This document shows positions 1-6,503 of a stretch of DNA of 13,513 nt, piece after piece. The stretch's first letter is position 1, and each line of letters starts with the position of its first letter. This DNA is from Bacteroidales bacterium. Its GTDB lineage: Bacteria > Bacteroidota > Bacteroidia > Bacteroidales > WCHB1-69. The notes below the pieces were generated by a model, which worked only from the letters and a program-made list of their open reading frames with translations, had not been told where the DNA came from and ran no database searches. The stretch is taken from the NCBI GenBank assembly GCA_023229985.1, contig JALNYF010000056.1, positions 1 to 13,513 on the forward strand, written 5' to 3'. The position numbers were made by a program, and so were the translations under genes.

Positions 1-1914
1 TGGTTTACCAATTTGCCGGATTTTGGTGCCAATGTCCAACATTTGGAAGTGCAGCGCGGCGTGGGAACTTCCAACAACGGTTCTGCCGCTTTTGGTGCAA
101 CAATGAATTTCTCTACACTTACCCCTTCGCTGAAACCGTATTTATCTGTCAGCAGCTCTGCCGGCTCTTTCTATTCTTTCAGAAATACCGTGTCCGCTTC
201 TACTGGTTTGATGAAAGAAAGACTCTCGGCTGCCGTCTCTTACTCCAACATATTGAGTAACGGCTATATAGACCGCGCCTCCGCCTTGCTTCATTCGTTG
301 TTTTTTACCACAGAATATCGCTTTTTGGGTTCAGCAATAAACAAAAATTATGGCAAAATCAAGTTCAACTTAATATACGGAAACGAAAAAACAGGTCTCG
401 CTTGGAACGGTGTCCCATCCGATTCGTTGGCAAATAACAGAACCTACAACAGCTGCGGAGAGTATTTTGAAAATGGTCAAAAACGTTATTATGAAAATGA
501 AACCGATAATTATCAACAAACTCATTTTCAATTAATTTATGACTATAGAAAATCAATCAACGGCTCTCAATACAGACACATTTTGAACTTTGATATGGCG
601 GCTCACCTCACGCGCGGGATTGGCTATTATGAAGAATATCAAGATGATAAAGATTTTTACGACTACGGACTCTCGCCCTTTATCCTTTCCGCCGATACCA
701 TCTTGTTGAGTGACCTGATAACTAGAAAATACTTGGATAACTATTTCTATGGTGGGACTTTCCATTTTTCACACACCCTCTTCTTCCATCATCCCGAAAA
801 TAGAATAACTTGGTCGCTGGGCGGTGCCGCCAATCGCTACGACGGAAAACATTACGGTACCATTATTTGGATGCAATATGCCGACCATACGGGAATCAAT
901 GCGCATTGGTATGACGGTATCGGCGACAAAAGACAATATAATCTGTTTGGCACAGTTGCCTTTACGATGTCCGACAAAATCTATACTTACGTAGATTTGC
1001 AATATCGGTGCATCGATTACCGAATTTCCGGCATTGACGATAATTTGACGGATATTTCGCAAAATCATTTATGGCACTTCTTTAATCCCAAAATAGGACT
1101 GAATTATTCGTGGGAATCACTCTTAAAAAATCAAAAAAAGATAGAGCAATCTGCCTATTTTACATTTGCAATTGCCAACCGCGAGCCCACACGCTCGGAT
1201 TTGACGGATGCCGACCTTGCCAAACGCCCTCGAGCGGAAACCCTTTACGACTTGGAGGTAGGCTACAAAATCCGTGGGAAAAAATTCTCTGTGGCCGCCA
1301 CCGGATATTATATGTACTATAAAGACCAGCTTATCCTGACCGGCGAAATTAACAGCGTGGGAGCAGCCGTCATGACCAACGCCGAAAAGAGCTATCGCAC
1401 CGGTATTGAATTGATTGCCACCTACCAACCCGTCCGCTACTTCGAGTGGAAAATCAATGCGACGTGGAGTGCCAATAAGATTATCAATTTTACAGAATAT
1501 GTTGATGATTGGGACACCGGCATACAACGCGTGAAAGAGCTGGGAACCACCGATATTTCGTTCTCTCCCAATATTGTTTTGGGAAATGAATTGATCGTTG
1601 AACCGGTTCGAGATTTTAATATTTCCTTCGTTACCAAGTTCGTAGGCAAACAATATTTAGATAATTCAAGTAATGAGAATTATATTCTTAAACCCTATTG
1701 TATCAATAATTTACAATTAAGTTATACGATTCACACTCAACCTGTTTCAGAAATTAATCTGTTTTTTCAGATTAATAATTTGTTCAACGCAAAATATGAA
1801 AGCAATGCGTGGTTGTACAAATATTATTATAACAACGAAGAATGCCGCCTTGATGGGTATTATCCACAAGCCGGCATCAACTTTATGGGAGGAATCCGAT
1901 TAACTTTTGATTAA
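1..1914 (+). CDS. TonB-dependent outer-membrane receptor, 5' end outside window
   Basis: The reading frame is open from the first base, so the 5' end is missing; 637 residues are visible. The first residues carry the end of the plug domain: a Q-R-G-V-G-T-S segment followed by A-A-F-G-A, the pattern seen at the plug-barrel junction of TonB-dependent receptors. The rest is rich in alternating aromatic/polar strands typical of a 22-strand barrel. Near the C terminus is the family's usual N-N-L-F-N-A-K-Y-E motif, and the protein closes with a short beta strand ending L-T-F-D. Such receptors import a siderophore, cobalamin, glycan or peptide across the outer membrane using TonB-ExbBD energy. The substrate cannot be read from this part, and no SusD partner follows. 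The gene converges on the DUF2807 gene and its stop codon overlaps that gene's stop. Confidence 0.93.
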   Translation, partial: WFTNLPDFGANVQHLEVQRGVGTSNNGSAAFGATMNFSTLTPSLKPYLSVSSSAGSFYSFRNTVSASTGLMKERLSAAVSYSNILSNGYIDRASALLHSLFFTTEYRFLGSAINKNYGKIKFNLIYGNEKTGLAWNGVPSDSLANNRTYNSCGEYFENGQKRYYENETDNYQQTHFQLIYDYRKSINGSQYRHILNFDMAAHLTRGIGYYEEYQDDKDFYDYGLSPFILSADTILLSDLITRKYLDNYFYGGTFHFSHTLFFHHPENRITWSLGGAANRYDGKHYGTIIWMQYADHTGINAHWYDGIGDKRQYNLFGTVAFTMSDKIYTYVDLQYRCIDYRISGIDDNLTDISQNHLWHFFNPKIGLNYSWESLLKNQKKIEQSAYFTFAIANREPTRSDLTDADLAKRPRAETLYDLEVGYKIRGKKFSVAATGYYMYYKDQLILTGEINSVGAAVMTNAEKSYRTGIELIATYQPVRYFEWKINATWSANKIINFTEYVDDWDTGIQRVKELGTTDISFSPNIVLGNELIVEPVRDFNISFVTKFVGKQYLDNSSNENYILKPYCINNLQLSYTIHTQPVSEINLFFQINNLFNAKYESNAWLYKYYYNNEECRLDGYYPQAGINFMGGIRLTFD

Positions 1915-2885
1915 TTTTTATTGATTAACTGACCTGTACCGGTGTTTTGAATTTTGATTTTCGGATTTCCTTTATAATAAAGATTCCCACTACCGCTCAG
2001 GGTAATATCTAAATTATCGGTGGGGGCAACATAAACCGAACCGGTGCCACTACTTACAACTTTGCATTTCTTGGCGATCAGTGAGGTTGCGTTAAACACG
2101 CAAGCTCCTGATGCAGTGAGATCTACATCTTTTACAGAACCCGTAATATTGATTTCGCTACTGCCGCTCAGAACAGCTTTTAAAACTTTGCCGGTAAAAT
2201 TAGTCCATTCAATCTGACCGGTTCCGGAAGCAGTTAATTCAGCAGAAGATTCCGATTTTAATCCATGAAAAACAATCTTGCCGGTAGAAGAAGTCATCAA
2301 TTTAAATTTGGGAGCCGACAGATTCATACAACTTCCGTTTACATTTCCGCTAAGATTAAAAATGGCATTTTCAGCAATAATTTCGCCACAATTGAGTTGA
2401 AAATTGCCCGAAATATTCATTTTTAAAGAGGGAACAGAGATGTTTTTGAGATTAAAATTCCCGCTACCGGACAATACGACTTCCATTTTTTCACTCATTA
2501 CTCCCTCCATATTTACATCTCCACTTCCATCGTAGCTGATTTTTTTTATCAGCGGCATGGTAATATGAAGAATTATTGGAATATTATTGTCCAATTTGGT
2601 CTTTTTGGCGACCTTAACCGTTAAGGCAGTGCCTTTTACTTCCGTGATAAGATACTCCAATAAATTGGATTCCCCCTCTATTTCCAAACCGGACTGAATA
2701 GCATAACTGATGATGACATTCATATTCGCAGAAATATTTTCCGACGAAATGATAACCTGCTCAAATGGAGTTAATTGTCTCGTTTCTTTCGCAATTTGTT
2801 GATTGCCCTTAATCTCTCCCGCCTGCAGCGATAAAGAGAAAATCATAAGCAAAAACAGGCTTGAAATTTTTATTAATTTTTTCAT
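1911..2885 (-). CDS. DUF2807 (GIN domain) secreted beta-solenoid protein
   Basis: A 324-residue protein with a clear N-terminal signal peptide (K-K-L-I-K then a hydrophobic stretch to about residue 21, ending L-Q-A), so it is exported to the periplasm or cell surface. The mature part is the DUF2807 'putative auto-transporter adhesin head' type. It has small S-G-x-G or T-G-x-G turns near residues 120, 140, 160, 180, 200, 220, 240, 260, 280, 298 and 316, an almost exact 20-residue period. This indicates a right-handed beta-helix of about 11 turns preceded by a less regular N-terminal part (residues 40-110). Members I know of are often shorter (roughly 230-250 residues), so this one seems extended. 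Family function is unproven; adhesion or envelope-stress roles have been suggested. It starts at ATG directly before the signal peptide. No lipobox cysteine is present. Confidence 0.88.
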   Translation of the reverse strand: MKKLIKISSLFLLMIFSLSLQAGEIKGNQQIAKETRQLTPFEQVIISSENISANMNVIISYAIQSGLEIEGESNLLEYLITEVKGTALTVKVAKKTKLDNNIPIILHITMPLIKKISYDGSGDVNMEGVMSEKMEVVLSGSGNFNLKNISVPSLKMNISGNFQLNCGEIIAENAIFNLSGNVNGSCMNLSAPKFKLMTSSTGKIVFHGLKSESSAELTASGTGQIEWTNFTGKVLKAVLSGSSEINITGSVKDVDLTASGACVFNATSLIAKKCKVVSSGTGSVYVAPTDNLDITLSGSGNLYYKGNPKIKIQNTGTGQLINKN

Positions 2886-2911
2886 GATATTATATGTTTA
2901 AAATTACGATG

Positions 2912-2919
2912 CAATATTA
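2912..2919 (-). promoter_or_regulatory. Possible -7 promoter element for the DUF2807 gene
   Basis: On the - strand this reads TAATATTG, one mismatch from the Bacteroidetes -7 consensus TAnnTTTG, and sits about 27 nt upstream of the DUF2807 start codon. No convincing -33 TTTG was seen at the expected distance, and the surrounding DNA is very AT-rich, so a chance match is possible. Confidence 0.3.
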
Positions 2920-3086
2920 CAATAAAAAAATGAATATATTTCGTTGTATTTGACATATTTTGAACCTGATACAAATAATTGTTGAATAATCATTCGATTC
3001 ACGCAGGATAAATGAAGCAATATGACATTTAAACAAAAATGTGACAAAAATATGATGGCAGGAATCTGTATCGTTTAAATTTTGTG

Positions 3087-3094
3087 TAACTTTG
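3087..3094 (+). promoter_or_regulatory. Bacteroidetes-type -7 promoter box for the MCE operon
   Basis: TAACTTTG matches the Bacteroidetes housekeeping -7 consensus TAnnTTTG exactly and is followed by CA, a common continuation. It lies about 47 nt upstream of the MCE start. TCTG at 3065-3068, one mismatch from the -33 TTTG element, precedes it by 18 nt. It would drive the five-gene operon ending at 6398. Confidence 0.6.
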
Positions 3095-3141
3095 CAGCTT
3101 GAAATATTTTTTATGTTAGTATTGATTTAAAGATATTTATT

Positions 3142-4128
3142 ATGACAAAAACTTCTAAAAGTCCGCAGTCATCGCAATATAACAAAAAGAGAATTAAAGT
3201 TGCTGTCATGTGTATTTCAGCAGTTATTATCTTTTATGTCGGAGCTAATTTTTTGAAAGGGATTAATGTTTTTAATGAAAAGGCATACTATTACTGTGTG
3301 ATGGATGATGCTACCGGCATTCAGCAAAGTACCCCTGTTATGTTAAGCGGCTATAAAATAGGATTGGTAGATGAGGTTTCATTAATTAGTTCTAACCCTC
3401 CCAAAGTATGCGCGAAGATACTATTGACCGAACCTATCGACATTCCGACCTCTTCCCGCTTTATGATACAATCTAAAGATTTATTGGGCGGACAACTACT
3501 CAACCTGATTATGGGCAATGGAACCGGAAAATTGCAAAGCGGTGATACCCTACAATGCTCCATAAAACCTGGTATGCTCGACGGTATCGACGAAATTAAA
3601 GGTCAGATTAGCAGTGTCTTGACTTCGATTGATACCATCGGCTTGTCGATAAAAGATGTGCTACACACAAACGGCGGCGGCAAAAGTTTACAGGCTACCC
3701 TCCAAAATATTGAATCCACTACCGAAAATCTAAACGAAATTCTGGGCAATAATAAAGTCAAAGTAGGCAAATTGGTCACCAATCTCGAAAAATTCAGTCA
3801 AACATTGGAGAGTGCGTCACCACAACTGACCTCCATTTTGGAAAATTTTGACCAAATCAGCGACACCATCGCCAAAGCCGATATTGCCGCTATCATACAA
3901 AATGCCAATCGTACCATTACCGAATTGGAAGCCGTTGTGAAGAAAGTAAACCAAGGCGAAGGAACTGTTGGCGAACTATTTAACGACGATGCCCTCGCTA
4001 CTAAATTAGAACAAACCATTAACAGTGTCAATGACTTAGTTACAGATTTGAAAGCACACCCCAAACGCTACGTTCATTTCTCACTGTTTGGAAAAAAAGA
4101 TAAAGACAAAAATCAAAAAAATAAATAA
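3142..4128 (+). CDS. MCE/MlaD family inner-membrane protein (phospholipid/lipid transport)
   Basis: A 328-residue protein. A basic N terminus precedes one transmembrane helix (about residues 19-37), which anchors the rest in the periplasm. The MCE (mammalian cell entry) domain follows at about 47-125, with the G-I-Q-x-x-T-P-V, G-x-x-x-G-x-V and L-L-G-G features of MlaD-like domains. Residues 150-300 are predicted helical/coiled-coil. The end carries a G-T-V-G-E-L-F-N-D segment and P-K-R-Y-V-H-F-S-L-F-G, a tail I recognise from Bacteroidetes MCE proteins. MCE proteins bind and pass lipids between inner and outer membranes, usually with an MlaE permease and MlaF ATPase; neither is encoded here, so partners must lie elsewhere. 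It is first in a tight operon, and its stop is 4 nt before the DUF3127 gene. The next genes do not obviously share its role. Confidence 0.9.
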   Translation: MTKTSKSPQSSQYNKKRIKVAVMCISAVIIFYVGANFLKGINVFNEKAYYYCVMDDATGIQQSTPVMLSGYKIGLVDEVSLISSNPPKVCAKILLTEPIDIPTSSRFMIQSKDLLGGQLLNLIMGNGTGKLQSGDTLQCSIKPGMLDGIDEIKGQISSVLTSIDTIGLSIKDVLHTNGGGKSLQATLQNIESTTENLNEILGNNKVKVGKLVTNLEKFSQTLESASPQLTSILENFDQISDTIAKADIAAIIQNANRTITELEAVVKKVNQGEGTVGELFNDDALATKLEQTINSVNDLVTDLKAHPKRYVHFSLFGKKDKDKNQKNK

Positions 4129-4132
4129 TACA

Positions 4133-4561
4133 ATGGACCTTAAAATTGAAGGAAGACTAATCCAAAAATTAGCGCTTCAAACCGGTAACGGTAAAAATGG
4201 AGAATGGAGAAAACAAGAATTTGTGATTGAAACCGATGACGCTTTCCCGAAGAAAATATGTGCTAACCTTTGGTCAGACAGAATTTCTCAGCTGGATCCT
4301 ATTGCGATTGATGAAAAAATTGCTGTCTATTTTAACCTCGAATCTCGCGAATTTAACGGCAAATGGTACACCGACGTACGCGCTTGGAGAATAGAAAAAG
4401 TTACGCAACCGCCCGTTTCTGGTACGCCTCAACAACTACCTAACAGCGCTCAACAGCAACCTCCTGCGCCACAACCTACCCCTGATCCACTACCCGCCCC
4501 ACAATATGGCAATGACGATACCTCTTTAGGAGCCCCCGACAATGACGGACTTCCCTTTTAA
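4133..4561 (+). CDS. DUF3127 OB-fold-like protein with SSB-like acidic C-terminal tip
   Basis: I place the start at ATG 4133 rather than an upstream in-frame start at 4088, because 4088 would overlap the MCE gene by about 40 nt and add a Lys-rich leader not seen in the family. The product is then 142 residues. Residues 1-90 match DUF3127, a small all-beta family of Bacteroidetes: K-K-I-C-x-N-L-W, then L-E-S-R-E-F-N-G and W-Y-T-D-V-R-A-W. A Pro/Gln-rich flexible linker (about 92-125) leads to an acidic tip ending D-N-D-G-L-P-F. This order (OB-like fold, disordered linker, acidic tip ending in Pro-Phe) matches bacterial single-stranded DNA-binding proteins. ssDNA binding is inferred, not shown. 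It is cytoplasmic, with no signal peptide, and is translationally close to both neighbours. Confidence 0.85.
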   Translation: MDLKIEGRLIQKLALQTGNGKNGEWRKQEFVIETDDAFPKKICANLWSDRISQLDPIAIDEKIAVYFNLESREFNGKWYTDVRAWRIEKVTQPPVSGTPQQLPNSAQQQPPAPQPTPDPLPAPQYGNDDTSLGAPDNDGLPF

Positions 4562-4570
4562 TCATCAAAA

Positions 4571-5371
4571 ATGACTTACGGAGTAGCCCACTTGTCCATC
4601 ATTCCTTTGCGGAGCGAACCTTCCGAAAAATCGGAAATGGTTTCCCAACTCTTGTTCGGCGACGCCTATATCGTTTTGGAAGAACAAAATGGTAGATTTA
4701 AAATCCAAACCTGTGACTGTCAATACGAAGGCTGGATGGACAAGAAACTTTTTAACCCAATTCATGAATTGGATGTCGAAGCCTATTTGTCTGCCGATAA
4801 GTATTTTGTGAAAGATTATCTACTTTTCATCAAGACGTTTGAACAAGATATATTGTTCCCTGTTTTTGCCGGTTCATCGTTTCCATTTCCGAAGGACAAT
4901 ATTTTGATATTAGGAAATTCCATTTTTATGGTACACCTTCCGGAGGAGAAGCAGGTGCAAACAGTTCCCGAGCTAACCGAATCGCAGGTAACAATCATCC
5001 AATTTGCGGCACAATACCTCAACGCTCCCTATCTGTGGGGCGGTCGCTCACCGGCAGGAATTGACTGCTCCGGCTTTTCCCAAATCGTTTACAAACGCAT
5101 CGGTTTGGCTCTTCCGCGCGATGCCTCACAACAAGTTCAAATGGGCAAAACTATTGATTTTGTAGAAGAAACGCAAATCGGTGACTTGGCTTTCTTCCAA
5201 AATGAGGAAGGAAAAATTATTCATGTCGGAATCATCTGCGGTAAGAACAAAATCATTCATGCCAGCGGCTGTGTGAGAATTGATACCATTGATACAACCG
5301 GAATTTTTAACCACGAAACCAAAACGTATTCCCATTTTTTGCGAATTATCAAACGAATTCTATCGCTATGA
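4571..5371 (+). CDS. SH3 domain-containing NlpC/P60 (C40) peptidase, YkfC-like
   Basis: A 266-residue protein. Residues 1-65 form an SH3b-like domain (R-x-E-P-S...V-S-Q-L-L-F-G-D, then G-W-M), followed by a linker/second SH3-like part to about 125 and the NlpC/P60 catalytic domain from about 140 to 262. The catalytic Cys166 lies in D-C-S-G-F, His218 in H-V-G-I and the third polar residue His230 in I-I-H-A-S-G. The Y-L-W-G-G-R-S motif that lines the substrate site is present. Family members cleave gamma-D-glutamyl-diamino acid (Glu-DAP) bonds in peptidoglycan stem peptides. There is no signal peptide or lipobox, so it probably works in the cytoplasm on recycled muropeptides, as YkfC-type enzymes do. 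It starts 9 nt after DUF3127 and overlaps the GNAT gene by 4 nt (ATGA). Confidence 0.9.
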   Translation: MTYGVAHLSIIPLRSEPSEKSEMVSQLLFGDAYIVLEEQNGRFKIQTCDCQYEGWMDKKLFNPIHELDVEAYLSADKYFVKDYLLFIKTFEQDILFPVFAGSSFPFPKDNILILGNSIFMVHLPEEKQVQTVPELTESQVTIIQFAAQYLNAPYLWGGRSPAGIDCSGFSQIVYKRIGLALPRDASQQVQMGKTIDFVEETQIGDLAFFQNEEGKIIHVGIICGKNKIIHASGCVRIDTIDTTGIFNHETKTYSHFLRIIKRILSL

Positions 5372-5886
5372 CCGGAAAACTTGTTCATTTGAGAGCCTTG
5401 GAACCGGAGGATTTATCTTTGCTGTATCAATGGGAAAATGATACAGAATTATGGACTTTGAGTAACACGCTTGCTCCTTTTTCAAAAGCCGTTTTGGAAC
5501 GATTTATCGAAACTTCAGCTGCCGACATTTTCGTTAACAAACAGTTACGCCTGATGATTGATGAGGTAAACACGCATCAAACAGTCGGAACATTGGACAT
5601 TTTTGATTTTGCGCCCGAACATCGCCGTGCCGGTCTGGGAATTTTTATTGAGAAAGATTCTCGAGGCAAGGGCTATGCCATGGAAAGTATCCTGCTTACA
5701 AAGAAATATCTGTTTGAAGTCCTGAATGTTCATCAAATCTTTTGTAATATTATGGCAGATAATAGAATAAGTATTTGTCTGTTCCAAAAAGCAGGATTTC
5801 AGCTGATGGGTCGGAAAAAAGATTGGATTTGGAGCAAAAATAGGTTTGTAGATGAGAATATGTATCAGTGTTTTAATGATTTATAA
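5368..5886 (+). CDS. GNAT family N-acetyltransferase (RimJ/RimL-SpeG type)
   Basis: A 172-residue single-domain GNAT protein. It opens with the L-V-H-L-R-A-L-E-P-E-D-L beta strand and helix usual for the RimL/SpeG-like branch (Acetyltransf_3 type). The acetyl-CoA pyrophosphate loop is S-R-G-K-G-Y-A at about residues 98-104, preceded by the G-I-F-I-E strand. The later N-x-x-S-I-x-L-F-x-K-A-G-F-Q motif (about 132-145) is the standard C-terminal acetyl-CoA contact segment. The acceptor could be a protein N terminus, a polyamine, an amino sugar or a drug; sequence alone does not decide. Its start codon overlaps the stop of the NlpC/P60 gene (ATGA), implying translational coupling, and the dCMP deaminase starts 14 nt downstream. 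Cytoplasmic. Confidence 0.88.
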   Translation: MTGKLVHLRALEPEDLSLLYQWENDTELWTLSNTLAPFSKAVLERFIETSAADIFVNKQLRLMIDEVNTHQTVGTLDIFDFAPEHRRAGLGIFIEKDSRGKGYAMESILLTKKYLFEVLNVHQIFCNIMADNRISICLFQKAGFQLMGRKKDWIWSKNRFVDENMYQCFNDL

Positions 5887-5900
5887 TCAATAACAATAAT

Positions 5901-6398
5901 ATGTCAGATTCAATTATTAAGCATGGTCGTCCTTCGTGGGACGAGTATTTCATGGAAATTGCCAATGCAGTCAGCAGCCGCGCTACTTGCGACCGCGGGA
6001 AAAGTGGGTGCGTGATTGTACGTGACCGTCAAATTTTAGTGACCGGATACGTTGGCTCCCCCAAGGGGTTGCCTCATTGCGATGAAGTCGGACATCAATT
6101 GAAAAAAACCGTCCACGAAGACGGTACCACCACCGAACACTGCGTAAGAACCGTTCACGCGGAACAAAATGCCATTTGTCAAGCTGCAAAATTAGGTATT
6201 GCATTGCAAGACAGTACGTTATATTGTCGCATGACCCCGTGTCGGGTCTGTGCCATGCTTATCATCAATTGCGGAATAACCCGCGTTGTTTGCGAAAAAA
6301 AGTATCACGCCGGTGCTGAATCCGAGGAAATGTTTCAAAAAGCCGGTGTCACTTTGGAATTCTTCTCTACCGATATTATGCAATATAACAAGCAATAA
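5901..6398 (+). CDS. dCMP deaminase family protein
   Basis: A 165-residue cytidine/deoxycytidylate deaminase-fold enzyme. The zinc site is complete: H86-A-E88 supplies the first ligand and the catalytic glutamate, and P113-C-R-V-C117 supplies the two cysteines. The N-terminal R-P-S-W-D-E-Y-F and the S-P-K-G-L-P-H-C-D segment (about 53-61) are typical of dCMP deaminase/ComEB proteins, which deaminate dCMP to dUMP to feed thymidylate synthesis. Extra Cys/His residues (Cys30, Cys60, His80, Cys81) could form the second metal site some relatives have; this is inference. It is the last gene of the + strand operon, 14 nt after the GNAT gene. A hairpin candidate follows the stop. Length is normal for the family. 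Confidence 0.92.
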   Translation: MSDSIIKHGRPSWDEYFMEIANAVSSRATCDRGKSGCVIVRDRQILVTGYVGSPKGLPHCDEVGHQLKKTVHEDGTTTEHCVRTVHAEQNAICQAAKLGIALQDSTLYCRMTPCRVCAMLIINCGITRVVCEKKYHAGAESEEMFQKAGVTLEFFSTDIMQYNKQ

Positions 6399-6404
6399 CT
6401 TGTT

Positions 6405-6442
6405 AATCAGTTAGATAATTTTTTAAAAAAAAGAAACTGATT
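6405..6442 (+). terminator. Candidate hairpin terminator after the dCMP deaminase gene
   Basis: A perfect 8-bp inverted repeat (AATCAGTT at 6405-6412, AACTGATT at 6435-6442) encloses a 22-nt loop containing six T then eight A, which can extend the stem. A T-rich stretch follows. It starts 6 nt after the stop codon. The stem is AU-rich and the downstream T run is interrupted by C and G, so termination strength is uncertain. Confidence 0.4.
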
Positions 6443-6457
6443 CTTCCGTTTTGACTG

Positions 6458-6465
6458 TATATTTG
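6458..6465 (+). promoter_or_regulatory. Bacteroidetes-type -7 promoter box for DUF2851
   Basis: TATATTTG matches the -7 consensus TAnnTTTG and is followed by CAG, as at the MCE promoter. It lies about 38 nt upstream of the DUF2851 start and just after the hairpin candidate, suggesting that DUF2851 has its own transcript. No clear -33 TTTG is present. Confidence 0.5.
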
Positions 6466-6503
6466 CAGTCTCTCATTTACTCATTTTACTAATACGAAGC
6501 ATT

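Larger units (their letters stand above)
2886..3141. other. Divergent intergenic region, AT-rich
   Basis: This 256-bp spacer separates the divergent DUF2807 and MCE genes and must hold promoters for both. Candidate -7 boxes are listed separately. It is AT-rich with A and T runs. I see no RNA gene, no clear inverted-repeat operator and no credible small ORF. Confidence 0.6.

Noticed and set aside
13..15. TTG at position 13 as the start of the TonB-dependent receptor
   Set aside because: The frame is open from base 1, and the protein begins inside the plug domain, so the true start lies outside the window.
1123..1653. 176-residue - strand ORF inside the receptor gene
   Set aside because: Antisense shadow of a well-supported coding frame; no recognisable domain, start context or signal.
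4088..4132. Upstream in-frame start extending the DUF3127 protein by 15 residues
   Set aside because: It would overlap the MCE gene's Lys-rich tail and add a leader unlike the family; ATG at 4133 begins exactly where the conserved domain begins.
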